From positions 186,001 to 250,000 of the forward strand of contig NZ_CP022521.1 in NCBI RefSeq assembly GCF_002234535.1: a stretch of 64,000 bases of DNA. The letters run 5' to 3'. The notes under the pieces were generated by a model, which was given only the letters and a program-made list of their open reading frames with translations, was not told where the DNA came from and searched no databases. The stretch's first letter is position 1. Each line of letters starts with the position of its first letter. A program made the translations under genes and the position numbers. Below, one piece after another: positions 8,236 to 16,625 of the stretch. The DNA comes from Actinoalloteichus hoggarensis (lineage in GTDB: Bacteria; Actinomycetota; Actinomycetes; Mycobacteriales; Pseudonocardiaceae).

Positions 8236-8298
8236 TGAACCGAGTGCAGGGTGCGCGCGGTCCGTGCCGCCGCAGGTGAGGCCTGGAGGACGATGCAG

Positions 8299-8583
8299 AT
8301 GCGTGACCACTGGTCGGACGTCCGCACATGCGGTCGGCCCACGCGCACGGGAAGACCGTGTCGATCGAGACTGCACGGGTACGACGTCGCCTGTGGAGTC
8401 CACGCCGACGAGCACGACCGGGCGCTCGCGGCGGCATACGGTCGCGGTTGGCGGGAGGGCTTCTCCGCCGGAGCGGACTCGGGTTCGCGGTCGATGAAGG
8501 GCGTGGTCGACCGGCTGAAGCACGACCTCGCCGAGGCGCGACGTCGACTCGAGGACGGCAGGCGGCCGCGCGCGACCCGGTGA
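8299..8583 (+). CDS. small Cys/His-containing protein of unknown function
   Basis: The 94-residue product begins MRDHWSDVRTCGRPTRTGRP and has a CGRPTRTGRPCRSRLHG...ACGVH pattern (three Cys and two His in the first 40 residues) that could bind a metal. It is followed by an Ala/Arg-rich coiled-coil-like helix (VVDRLKHDLAEARRRLEDG). A GGAGGA at 8285-8290 gives normal spacing to the ATG at 8299; the ATG at 8293 is too close. There is no signal peptide. It stands alone between a terminator and the convergent DeoR gene. The family is not recognised. Confidence 0.6.
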   Translation: MRDHWSDVRTCGRPTRTGRPCRSRLHGYDVACGVHADEHDRALAAAYGRGWREGFSAGADSGSRSMKGVVDRLKHDLAEARRRLEDGRRPRATR

Positions 8584-8704
8584 CACCGGGCGATCGCGGA
8601 CGCCGGGTCGTCGCGGGCGTCGGTACGTCGGGGGGACGTCGGTTCACCGGCCTCGGCGGACCGCGAACGACGCGAAAGCCCCGGTGGCAGACACCCCCGC
8701 GAGC

Positions 8705-9580
8705 TCAGCCTGCCTGTCCCGCCGCCGCGGTCGGCCCTGCTGCCCGCCGCGCCCGGCCCGCGTGCTCCTGAGAGGTGACGTCGACGCCGTTCGCGTCGGT
8801 GACGTCGACGCCGTTCGCGTCGGCGATGACGACGGTGACGCCCCGCTCATGGAAGGGCGCCAAGTCCGCCTCGCGGGCGGAGAGATCCGTCACCAATGTC
8901 CACTGTGGCGGCATCGGCGCCCAGGCGTGGAACGGGCGCCTGCCGATCTTCGAGCCGTGGGCGAGCACGTAGACCCGTTCACCGCGGCGCGCCATGAGCT
9001 CCTTGAGTCGCGTCTGCCGGATGTCGGCCTCACAGATGCCCTCCTGCGCGGTGACGCCGTCGGCCCCGAGGAACACCCGGTCGAAGGTGCGGCGCTCCAG
9101 AGCGGCCTCGGCGAGCGGTCCGATGAAGCCGAGGCTTTTCGGTCGGAGCACGCCGCCGAGGCATTCCACCGTCACCGTGTCGGAGACGGCGAGCTCCTGG
9201 AGCGCGGTCATCCCGGTGGTGACCACGGTGAGCGCGGGCACCGAGTGCAACTCGTGCGCGAGGGCGCCGGTGGTGGTGCCCGCGTCGAGCAGCAGAGTCT
9301 CGCCCGCTCCGATCTGGCTCGCCGCCCAGCGGGCGATGGCGCGCTTGGCCTCGAACTGCTCGCCGACACGCTGGCGCAGACTGGACTCGGGATGCGCGAC
9401 CAGCGCCATGGCGCCGCCGTAGGTGCGGGCGAGCGCCCCGGACCGCTCCAGCTGAGCGAGGTCGCGACGGATGGTCGACGCGGTGACGCCGAAGTGGGCG
9501 GACAGCTCGTCGACGTTGGCGAGGCCGTTGGTGGCCATCGCCACGATGGATTCTCGACGGAGCTCGGAATCACGGGGCAC
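8705..9580 (-). CDS. DeoR/GlpR-family transcriptional regulator of the acid-sugar locus
   Basis: The 291-residue protein has the DeoR helix-turn-helix at about residues 22-50 (VDELSAHFGVTASTIRRDL) and the sugar-phosphate sensing domain with LLLDAGTTTGALAHEL, VTTGMTALQEL and FLGADGV. DeoR repressors usually respond to a phosphorylated intermediate of the pathway they control. It lies 13 bases downstream of the pdxA-like gene, so it is the last gene of the minus-strand operon and probably controls both arms of the divergent locus. The C-terminal tail is unusual: an in-frame tandem duplication repeats DANGVDVT, followed by an Ala/Gly-rich end. Confidence 0.88.
   Translation of the reverse strand: MPRDSELRRESIVAMATNGLANVDELSAHFGVTASTIRRDLAQLERSGALARTYGGAMALVAHPESSLRQRVGEQFEAKRAIARWAASQIGAGETLLLDAGTTTGALAHELHSVPALTVVTTGMTALQELAVSDTVTVECLGGVLRPKSLGFIGPLAEAALERRTFDRVFLGADGVTAQEGICEADIRQTRLKELMARRGERVYVLAHGSKIGRRPFHAWAPMPPQWTLVTDLSAREADLAPFHERGVTVVIADANGVDVTDANGVDVTSQEHAGRARRAAGPTAAAGQAG
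8775..8822. repeat. 24-bp tandem duplication inside the DeoR gene
   Basis: Two identical 24-bp units (8775-8798 and 8799-8822) lie in tandem and keep the reading frame. They encode two copies of the octapeptide DANGVDVT near the C-terminus of the regulator, outside the predicted ligand-binding fold. Confidence 0.9.
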
Positions 9581-9593
9581 GCGCTCGTCCCTC

Positions 9594-10592
9594 TCAGCCT
9601 GCGGCGGCGGGCGCCAGCTCGGCAGCCTGGCGTAGCGCCTCGATCATGCTACCGACCTCCGCGGTGCCGGTGCCCGCGATGTCGAAGGCGGTGCCGTGGT
9701 CCACCGAGGTTCGGATGACCGGCAGGCCGACCGTGATGTTGACGCCCGCCTCGATGCCGAGCACCTTCACCGGCCCGTGGCCCTGGTCGTGATACATCGC
9801 CACGATCAGGTCGTAGTCGCCGCGACCCGCCAGGAAGAAGGCGGTGTCGGCGGGCAGCGGGCCGCGGGCGTCGATGCCGTCGGCCCGCAGCCGCTCCAGC
9901 GCGGGGACGATCTTCTCCTCCTCCTCACCCTCGCCGAACAGCCCGTTCTCCCCGGCGTGGGGGTTGATCGCACACACCCCGATCACCGGGGCGTCCACCC
10001 CGGAGGCCCGAATGGCCTCGTGGCCCCGGCGGACGGTCCGCTCGACCAGCCCCGGCTCGATCTTGGCGATGGCGGCGATCAGGCCGATGTGCGTGGTCAC
10101 GTGGATGACCTTGACCTTCGGCGTCGAGAGCATCATCGACACCTCTTCGGTCCCGGTCAGCGCGGCGAGCATCTCGGTGTGGCCGGGGTAGAGGTGCCCG
10201 GCGGCGTGCAGGGCCTCCTTGTTCAGCGGGGCGGTGCAGATGGCCTGCACCTCGCCCGCCAGCGCCAACTCGGAGGCGGTGCGGATGTACTGATACGCCG
10301 CGTCGCCCGCGGTCGCGCTCAACTCACCCCAGGGCAGGTCCTCGGGCAGCAGTCCGAGGTCGATGACGTCGATGCGGCCGGGCGTGAAACGGGCGTCGCC
10401 GACCGAGTCGACTCCGACGACCTCCACCTCCACGTTCATCAGCCGGGCGGCCGCGCGGAGGCGTCGTGCGTCGCCGATCACCAGCGGGTGACACCGTTCG
10501 TACACGGTCTGGGTGGCGAGCGCGCCGACGACGACCTCTGGGCCGATGCCGGCTCCGTCCCCCATGGTGATGGCGATCACGGGCGTGCTCAC
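9594..10592 (-). CDS. PdxA-type 4-phospho-hydroxyacid dehydrogenase (PdxA2-like)
   Basis: The 332-residue protein is full length for the PdxA family: ITMGDGAGIGPEV at the N-terminus, TAPLNKEAL, the metal-site region LYPGHTEMLA, and YHDQGHGPVKVLG. PdxA proper oxidises 4-phosphohydroxythreonine in pyridoxal phosphate synthesis. PdxA2 paralogues coded beside a four-carbon acid sugar kinase and a DeoR regulator instead oxidise 4-phospho-D-erythronate or -threonate to dihydroxyacetone phosphate and CO2. The context (a kinase-like gene overlapping by 4 bases upstream, DeoR 13 bases downstream) favours the PdxA2 role. No pyridoxal phosphate genes are nearby. Confidence 0.85.
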   Translation of the reverse strand: MSTPVIAITMGDGAGIGPEVVVGALATQTVYERCHPLVIGDARRLRAAARLMNVEVEVVGVDSVGDARFTPGRIDVIDLGLLPEDLPWGELSATAGDAAYQYIRTASELALAGEVQAICTAPLNKEALHAAGHLYPGHTEMLAALTGTEEVSMMLSTPKVKVIHVTTHIGLIAAIAKIEPGLVERTVRRGHEAIRASGVDAPVIGVCAINPHAGENGLFGEGEEEEKIVPALERLRADGIDARGPLPADTAFFLAGRGDYDLIVAMYHDQGHGPVKVLGIEAGVNITVGLPVIRTSVDHGTAFDIAGTGTAEVGSMIEALRQAAELAPAAAG

Positions 10593-11431
10593 GGGTCCTC
10601 CTGATGATCGGTATGACGAGGCTGGCGGGCGATCGGGAGCAGGCTGTCCGGGCCGCCGTGGCTGCCGGGCCTGGTCACGATCTCGTGGTGGGCGCCGGTG
10701 CGGGTGCGCACGGCGCCTGGATGGACCTGGTGGAGCAGGTCGAGTCGGGTGACGCCGAGGCGGGCGGGCGCTCGGCGGGCGGTGTCACGCGGTCTGCCGA
10801 AGACCGCGGCCCGGCGCGGCGACCCGACCGCGATCACGTCGGGGACCGCCGCAGCCGCGGCGGCGATGCCATCGAGGTCGGCGCCGGTCTCCGCGTCGCA
10901 CGGAGCCACGTGCCGCGTCGCGGCCGCCTCGGCCGGGCTCGCGGCTCGGTCCGTCGGGCGCACCGCCTCGAGCCGGAGACGTCGGATCGGCGGCCCGGCG
11001 AGCGCGGCCGTGACGGACGGCGGCCGTGGCTCTGCCCGGCCGGGAACGCCCGAGTGTGCGGCGAGCACCCCGTGACCGTCCGCGGCGGCCCGACTCTCGG
11101 CGGCCAGTGCCGGCAGCGTGGGCAGGACGGGCGCGCGGGCCCCGGTGCGGACGCGCCGATCGCGCGGACCGCGCACCGTCGGCGTGATGGCTGCGCGCAG
11201 CGGCGAGCCGATCTTGAGCGACACCGGTCCTGAGACGTCGGGAACGGTCGCGTGCACGTCGGTCGACGCCGCGCCGTTGCGAGTCGCGCAATGCGCGAAA
11301 CGCGCAACATTGGCGTCTGGTGGCGTGTGGCGCACCGACGAGTCGTCGCGGCCCTCGGTCGGTGAAAGGGCTGCTCCATCTGCGCCGGCGAGGTCATCGC
11401 ACAAGGCCAGGCGGCGTCTGCCTGATCTCAT
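10589..11431 (-). pseudogene. degenerate four-carbon acid sugar kinase (DUF1537/OtnK-like), open frame but motifs lost
   Basis: The frame encodes 280 residues against about 400 normally. Family landmarks are recognisable but eroded. RLALCDDLAGADGAAL stands for the usual LADDLTGA. SLKIGSPLRAAITPTVRG stands for KIDSTLRG. ARAPVLPTLPAL, CDAETGADLDGIAAAAA with VIAVGSPRRAAVFG (for VGSAGLAAAL), and a C-terminal IVTRPGSHGGPDSLL (for VVTKAGGFGxxDSL) are also present. About 100 residues around the TGGDTA nucleotide-binding motif are missing; only RDTARRAPARLGVTRLDLL remains. The ATGA overlap with the pdxA-like gene shows its ancestral operon position. It was probably an erythronate or threonate 4-kinase and is probably inactive now. 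I assign the family from memory of its motifs, without an alignment. Confidence 0.55.
11292..11306. promoter_or_regulatory. palindrome TGCGCGAAACGCGCA, possible DeoR site
   Basis: A perfect 6-3-6 inverted repeat lies within the 5' part of the degenerate kinase frame. It shares the TGCGCGAA core with the repeats at 11467-11503, so it could be a further site for the DeoR regulator. Confidence 0.4.
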
Positions 11432-11466
11432 GGATGCCTCCTCTCGGGCTGATCTATTACGTGTTC

Positions 11467-11503
11467 TGCGCGAATCACGCTATCGGTGTTGCGCATATCA
11501 CGC
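11467..11503. promoter_or_regulatory. direct repeats in the divergent promoter region, candidate DeoR operator
   Basis: TGCGCGAATCACGC (11467-11480) and TGCGCATATCACGC (11490-11503) differ at two positions and start 23 bases apart, about two helical turns. They lie between the divergent kinase remnant and the ABC importer, where the locus regulator should bind. DeoR proteins often use repeated half sites. Confidence 0.55.
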
Positions 11504-11577
11504 AAGCGTGCTTGGGTGGCGCTCCAGCAGGTGGTGCTCCACGGGCGACGGCGCCCGAGGGCAACGGAGGTTGGCGA

Positions 11578-13143
11578 ATGCAGACGAAGATGTCCCGGAG
11601 AGCGCTGCTCAAGGCCTTGGGCGTCACAGGCGGCGCGCTGGCCGCGGGCGCGCTCACCGGATGCGCGGGTCCGACCGGCGGACCACCCCCCGGCTCGGTG
11701 ACGCTCGGCCTCAACCGGTCGCTCGTCTCGCTCGACAACAAGCTCAACCAGTTCGACGCCGCGGTGACCGTCCAGCGGGCCGTCCGGCAGGGGCTGACCC
11801 GCATCGGCCCGGACCTGGCGCCGATCCCCGTCCTGGCCGAGCGCTTCGAGCTGACCGCGCCCACCCAGTGGACGGTGCGCCTGCGCGAGGGCGTGCGGTA
11901 CTCGGACGGAACGCCGATCGAGATCGCCGACGTCGAGACGGCGCTGGCGATGTATCGGCAGGTCAGCGGCTCCTATCTGGCCGCGTTCTTCCCCGAGTGG
12001 CCCGAGGTCGTGCCCATCGACGAGCACACCTTCACCCTGGAGACGAACCACCCGCTGCCCGTCCTCGACTACCTGATGGCGAACATCCTGATCACTCCCG
12101 CGGCCGCCAACGTGCCCGAGGAGCTCCAGACCGGCGTCGGCAGCGGCCCTTACCGCGTGACCGCGTCGAACCGGGGGACCGGCGACTACACGTTGCGCCG
12201 CAACGAGAACTACTGGGCCGACCGCCCCCGGGTGGAGCAGGTGCAGGTCCGGTTCATGCCGGAGGAGTCCAACCGCGTCGTCTCCCTGCGCTCCGGGGAG
12301 ATCGACGTCATCGACACGATCAGCCCCGACTCCGCGGAACAGCTCCAGGGCCTCCCCGACATCCGCATCGACCAGGTCAAGGGAACCCGGCTCAACCAGC
12401 TCTTCTACAACTTCCGCAAACCCTCGGACCATCCGCTGTCGAGGGCGTCGGTCCGGCAGGCGTTGTCCTTCGCCATCGACGGCAGGCGGCTGGCCGAGGA
12501 CATCCTCGCCGGCTCCGTGGAGGCCGCGCGAGGTCCGGTGGCGGAGACGCTCAACGGGTCCGTCGTCTGCGGCGAGTACGCCTACGACCCCCGGCGGGCC
12601 AAGCAGATGCTCGAGGCCGAGGGGATCGCCGACGGCGATCTGCGGCTGACCCTGATCTGGGAGACCGGCGAGTTCGCCAGCGACACCACCGTCATGGAGG
12701 CGGTGGTGCAGATGCTCGGCGACGTGGGCGTGCCCGTCCGCCTCCGACAGTTCGAGCCGGGTGGCGACATCTCCGAATGGCGGCAGGGCCGCGGCGGGGA
12801 CTGGGACGTCCTCGGCAACGGCTATGCCTCCCCGGTGGGCGCCGCTCTGCCGATCCTTCAGGGGATGTACGGCGGGACCCCGGAGCGCGAACGCACCCGC
12901 GACACCTACCACGGCTACGTCAACCCCCAGGTCGTCGCGCTGCTCGACGAGGCCTACGCGGAGGTCGACGCCGACCGGCGTCAGGAGATCACCGCCGAGC
13001 TGCAACAGGTGGTGTGGGACTCCTGGCCGAGCATGTGGGCCTTCGTCCCGAACTCGGTGCTCGCCTACCGACGGCGGATCAGCGACGTGGGACTGGAACC
13101 GACCAACTCCTACGAGCTCGCGCGCATCGGTCTGGAGGCGTAG
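11578..13143 (+). CDS. oligopeptide-type ABC transporter substrate-binding lipoprotein
   Basis: The 521-residue protein starts at 11578 behind GGAGG with 8-base spacing. The signal peptide has an SRRALLKALG motif compatible with Tat export and a lipobox LTGC (about residue 27). The mature part is an SBP_bac_5 (DppA/OppA class) protein: LAERFELTAPTQWTVRLREG, RYSDGTPIEIADVETAL, TISPDSAEQLQG, SRASVRQALSFAIDGRRLAE. This class binds peptides but also nickel, opines and some oligosaccharides. It is the first gene of a ten-gene plus-strand operon with acid-sugar enzymes, so a sugar conjugate is as likely a ligand as a peptide. Confidence 0.85.
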   Translation: MQTKMSRRALLKALGVTGGALAAGALTGCAGPTGGPPPGSVTLGLNRSLVSLDNKLNQFDAAVTVQRAVRQGLTRIGPDLAPIPVLAERFELTAPTQWTVRLREGVRYSDGTPIEIADVETALAMYRQVSGSYLAAFFPEWPEVVPIDEHTFTLETNHPLPVLDYLMANILITPAAANVPEELQTGVGSGPYRVTASNRGTGDYTLRRNENYWADRPRVEQVQVRFMPEESNRVVSLRSGEIDVIDTISPDSAEQLQGLPDIRIDQVKGTRLNQLFYNFRKPSDHPLSRASVRQALSFAIDGRRLAEDILAGSVEAARGPVAETLNGSVVCGEYAYDPRRAKQMLEAEGIADGDLRLTLIWETGEFASDTTVMEAVVQMLGDVGVPVRLRQFEPGGDISEWRQGRGGDWDVLGNGYASPVGAALPILQGMYGGTPERERTRDTYHGYVNPQVVALLDEAYAEVDADRRQEITAELQQVVWDSWPSMWAFVPNSVLAYRRRISDVGLEPTNSYELARIGLEA

Positions 13144-13145
13144 AG

Positions 13146-14081
13146 GTGCTCCGATACGTCCTGAAGCGACTCGGCCAGAGCGTCCTGGTCGTCATGCTCA
13201 CCGTCTCGACGGTCTTCGTGCTGATCCGGATGGCACCGGGCGACCCCGCGACGGCCTTCGCCGCGCCGAACGCCACCACCGAGGACCTCGCCGAGATCCG
13301 CACCCAGCTCGGACTCGACGGCTCGATCGGCTCGCAGTACCTGACCTTCCTCGGGCAGCTGTTCACCGGCGACCTCGGGACCTCGTACTCGTTCCGGGCC
13401 CCCGCCTTCGACGTGGTCCTGGAACGGGTGCCCTACACGATCACGCTGGCGTCGGCGGCGATCCTGTCGACCGCCCTCATCGCCCTCCCGCTGGGCATCT
13501 GGATGGCGAGCCGGGCCGACACCGCTCGGGAGACCGGCGCGAACATCGCGACCGTCGCGGCGCAGTCGATGCCGGAGTTCTGGAGCGGCATCATGCTGCT
13601 CACCGTCTTCTCCGTCCTGCTCCCGGTGCTGCCGTCGTCCGGCTTCACCACCTGGGGCGGGCTGGTGCTGCCCGCGGTCACCGTCGCGCTGCTCCAGATC
13701 GCGTTGATCTCCCGGCTGGTCCGCCGCGAGATGGTCTCCAACCTGACCGCGCCCTACCTGACGGTCGCCCGCGCGCACGGCTTCGGCGAACGCCGTCTCG
13801 TGTGGGGCTACGCGCTGGGCAACTCGATGATCCCGGTGCTCACCGCGCTGGGCACCCGCTTCGCCGCGATGCTCAACGGCGTGGTCGTGGTGGAGGTCGT
13901 GTTCGCCTGGCCGGGCGTCGGCTCCCTGGTCGTGCGGGCGTTGGAGACGCGCGACTATCCGCTGATCCAGGCGACGGTGCTGGTCACCGCCGCGCTCGCG
14001 ATCCTCGTCCAGCTCCTCATCGACCTGGTGTACCCGCTGCTCGACCCGCGGGTTCGGCTCGGAAAGGGCACGGCGCGATGA
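13146..14081 (+). CDS. ABC transporter permease, DppB/OppB type
   Basis: The 311-residue membrane protein starts at a GTG (13146) 3 bases after the binding-protein stop. It has about six transmembrane helices, the DppB-type opening RYVLKRLGQSVLVVMLTVST and the inner-membrane coupling motif near MVSNLTAPYLTVARAHGFGE. It forms the channel with the DppC-type protein whose gene overlaps its end by 4 bases (ATGA). Confidence 0.88.
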   Translation: MLRYVLKRLGQSVLVVMLTVSTVFVLIRMAPGDPATAFAAPNATTEDLAEIRTQLGLDGSIGSQYLTFLGQLFTGDLGTSYSFRAPAFDVVLERVPYTITLASAAILSTALIALPLGIWMASRADTARETGANIATVAAQSMPEFWSGIMLLTVFSVLLPVLPSSGFTTWGGLVLPAVTVALLQIALISRLVRREMVSNLTAPYLTVARAHGFGERRLVWGYALGNSMIPVLTALGTRFAAMLNGVVVVEVVFAWPGVGSLVVRALETRDYPLIQATVLVTAALAILVQLLIDLVYPLLDPRVRLGKGTAR

Positions 14082-14977
14082 CCACCACCTCACCCGAGAC
14101 CCGGCCGAGCCGGGTGACCGCCCGACAACTGCGCGACGCCGGGGTCGCCCGCCGCGCGCGCACCGCCAAGGCCAAGACCTGGATCGGCGCGCTGCTCACC
14201 GCCCTCGTCGTGCTGCCCATCCTGCTGGCCGACCTGCTGCCGCTTCCGGACGCCGACGAACAGGACCTCGGCTCGCGTCGCCTGCCGCCCCTGACCGACG
14301 GACACCTGTTCGGCACCGACCAGCTCGGCAGAGACCTGCTGGCCAGGATCCTCGACGGGGGCCAGGTCTCGGTCCTCATCGGCGTACTGGCCGTCGTCGT
14401 CTCCGGCCTGATCGGCCTCGTCGCGGGCGCGGCGGCAGGCTACTTCGGGGGCTGGGTCGACGCGGTCGTCTCCCGACTGCTCGAAGCCCAGATGTCGCTG
14501 CCGCTGCTGATGATGCTGCTGTTGGTCGTCGCACTCTTCGGCCCGTCGATCCCGGTCATCACCGCCGTCATCGCCATCGCCCAGTGGCCGGAGGTCGCCA
14601 GGCTGACGCGGTCGATGGTGATCGTCGAACGCGAGAAGCCGTATGTGGACGCCGCCAGGACCCTCGGGCTGACCCACTCCGGCGTGCTGTTCCGGCACCT
14701 GGTGCCCAACGTCGTCCGGCAGACCAGCCTCGTCGTGCTCCTGCTGCTGGCACAGGCCGTCCTGCTGGAGAGCGCGTTGAGCTACCTCGGCGCGGGACCG
14801 GAACGCCCCTACGCCACCTGGGGCCGGCTGATCTCCGACGGGCAGGACTACGTCACGACGTCCTGGTGGCTGGTGACGCTGCCCGGACTGGTGATCGTGC
14901 TGCTCGTGGTGGGAGTGAACCTGCTCGGCGACGGACTCCGGGACCGCACGCGCGGCAGGAAGGGAGTCACGGCATGA
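14078..14977 (+). CDS. ABC transporter permease, DppC/OppC type
   Basis: The 299-residue protein has an Arg/Lys-rich cytoplasmic N-terminus, a first helix at about residues 38-58, the family motif HLFGTDQLGRDLLARI (about residues 76-91) and the coupling loop EKPYVDAARTLGLTHSGVLF. It pairs with the preceding permease. Its ATG overlaps the previous stop (ATGA) and its own stop overlaps the next ATG, showing strict translational coupling. Confidence 0.88.
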   Translation: MTTTSPETRPSRVTARQLRDAGVARRARTAKAKTWIGALLTALVVLPILLADLLPLPDADEQDLGSRRLPPLTDGHLFGTDQLGRDLLARILDGGQVSVLIGVLAVVVSGLIGLVAGAAAGYFGGWVDAVVSRLLEAQMSLPLLMMLLLVVALFGPSIPVITAVIAIAQWPEVARLTRSMVIVEREKPYVDAARTLGLTHSGVLFRHLVPNVVRQTSLVVLLLLAQAVLLESALSYLGAGPERPYATWGRLISDGQDYVTTSWWLVTLPGLVIVLLVVGVNLLGDGLRDRTRGRKGVTA

Positions 14978-15780
14978 GCCGGATCGTGGACGTCGAAGAC
15001 CTGCAGATCGAACTGGTCACCGCCGACGGCGTGGTGCGCGCCGTCGACGGGGTATCGCTGCACATCGACGCGGGCGAGACCGTGACCCTGATCGGCGAGT
15101 CCGGTTCGGGGAAGTCGACCACGGCGATGGGGCTGCTGCGGCTCCTGCCCGCGGAACTGGCCGTGCTCTCCGGCCGGGCGATGCTGGCGGGCCACGACGT
15201 CGTGGCCGACCCCGCGTCGATCGCCGCACTGCGAGGCCGCGTCGTCGGACTGATCCCGCAGGATCCGATGACCGCGCTGAGCCCGGTGGAGACGATCGGC
15301 CGCAGGCTGACCAAGCTCGTCCGGCTCCGTGATCCGGGCACCGGCCGACAGGCCGCGCGGGCCAGGGCGGCGGCGCTGCTGGAGAGCGTGCGCGTCCCCG
15401 ACCCGGCGTGGCTGCTCGACCGCTATCCGCACCAGCTCTCAGGCGGACTCCAACAGCGGGTCCTGATCGCCTGCGCGCTCACCGGCGAGCCGGAACTGCT
15501 CGTCGCCGACGAGCCGACCAGCGCCCTGGACGTCACCGTGCAGGCGGGCGTGCTCGACCTGCTGATGGAACTGCAGGAGCGCACGGGCGTCGCGATCCTG
15601 ATGATCACCCACGACATCGGCGTGGCCCGACTGGTCTCCGACCGGGTGCACGTGATGCGGGCGGGTCGCTTCGTGGAGAGCGGCGACGTCGAAGAGGTGG
15701 TGGACGCCCCGAGGCATCCCTACACCCGGCAGCTGCTGGCCTCGGTGCCCCGACTCGTCGCGAAGGAGGGACGGGCATGA
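14974..15780 (+). CDS. ABC transporter ATP-binding protein, DppD/OppD type
   Basis: The 268-residue ATPase has Walker A GESGSGKST (about residues 39-47), a Q-loop in LIPQDPMTALSP, the signature HQLSGGLQQRVLIACAL, Walker B LLVADEPTSALD and the switch His in MITHDIGV. It lacks the long C-terminal Cys cluster of OppD, ending soon after HPYTRQLLASVPRL, so it is a short version. It overlaps both neighbours by 4 bases. Confidence 0.88.
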   Translation: MSRIVDVEDLQIELVTADGVVRAVDGVSLHIDAGETVTLIGESGSGKSTTAMGLLRLLPAELAVLSGRAMLAGHDVVADPASIAALRGRVVGLIPQDPMTALSPVETIGRRLTKLVRLRDPGTGRQAARARAAALLESVRVPDPAWLLDRYPHQLSGGLQQRVLIACALTGEPELLVADEPTSALDVTVQAGVLDLLMELQERTGVAILMITHDIGVARLVSDRVHVMRAGRFVESGDVEEVVDAPRHPYTRQLLASVPRLVAKEGRA

Positions 15781-16625
15781 GCGACACCCCGATCCTGTCC
15801 GTGCGGAACCTCGTCGTGGAGTTCCCCGGCACCGGCGGTGCGATCCGCGCGGTCTCCGACGTCGGGTTCGACCTGCACCGGGGCCGCACGGTGGGCGTCG
15901 TCGGCGAGTCCGGTTGCGGGAAGAGCACCATCGCGCGCAGCATCGTCCGCCTGCGGCGGCCCACGTCCGGCCGCATCCTGCTGGACGGCGTCGACATCAC
16001 CCACCTGTCCGAACGCAGGCTGCGGCCGATGCGGGCCAGGGTGCAGATGATCTTCCAGGACCCGTACGCCTCGCTCGATCCGCACCTGGACGCGGGCGAC
16101 ATCGTCGGGGAGCCGCTCAAGCTCCGCGGCGTGCGCGACGCCGCGGAGCGACGGCGGCAGGCGGCGGAGCTGCTGGCCCGCGTCGAGCTGCCGGAGAAGG
16201 CCCTCGGGCGACGTCCCGGCGAGTTCTCCGGCGGCCAACGGCAGCGCATCGGCATCGCCAGGGCACTGGCCTGCCGTCCCGACGTCCTGGTCTGCGACGA
16301 GGCCACCAGCGCGCTGGACGTCTCCGTGCAGGCCCAGGTCCTTCGGCTGCTCCAGGACATCCAGGCCGAGACGGGCGTGGCCTACGTGGTGATCTCGCAC
16401 AACCTCGGCGTGGTCCGCGAACTGAGCGACGAGGTGCTGGTGATGCGCCGCGGCTCGGTCGTCGAGCACGGACCCACCGAGCAGGTGCTCACCGCTCCCG
16501 CCGCCGAGTACACCCGTGTGCTGCGGGACGCGGCGCTGGACCCGACGGCGATCACCGGCCGCAAACCACGACACCTGCTGGCCGCGCTGCGCGCGGGCGG
16601 CTCCGAGGAGGAGAGGAACTCATGA
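15777..16625 (+). CDS. ABC transporter ATP-binding protein, DppF/OppF type
   Basis: The 282-residue ATPase has Walker [10 protein letters not shown] (about residues 43-51), MIFQDPYASLDP, the signature [16 protein letters not shown], Walker B VLVCDEATSALD (Cys where Ala is usual before Asp) and the H-loop VISHNLGV. The C-terminal Cys-rich segment typical of peptide-importer ATPases is absent, as in its partner. It completes a five-component importer. The next gene starts inside its stop codon (ATGA). Confidence 0.88.
   Translation: MSDTPILSVRNLVVEFPGTGGAIRAVSDVGFDLHRGRTVGVVGESGCGKSTIARSIVRLRRPTSGRILLDGVDITHLSERRLRPMRARVQMIFQDPYASLDPHLDAGDIVGEPLKLRGVRDAAERRRQAAELLARVELPEKALGRRPGEFSGGQRQRIGIARALACRPDVLVCDEATSALDVSVQAQVLRLLQDIQAETGVAYVVISHNLGVVRELSDEVLVMRRGSVVEHGPTEQVLTAPAAEYTRVLRDAALDPTAITGRKPRHLLAALRAGGSEEERNS

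Noticed and set aside
5320-8586. Very long open frame (over 1000 codons) on the minus strand opposite the nuclease gene, and another of similar length in a second plus-strand frame
   Set aside because: Both are Arg/Gly/Ala-rich products of high third-position GC with no domains. The plus-frame nuclease has a signal peptide, clear domains and a sorting signal.
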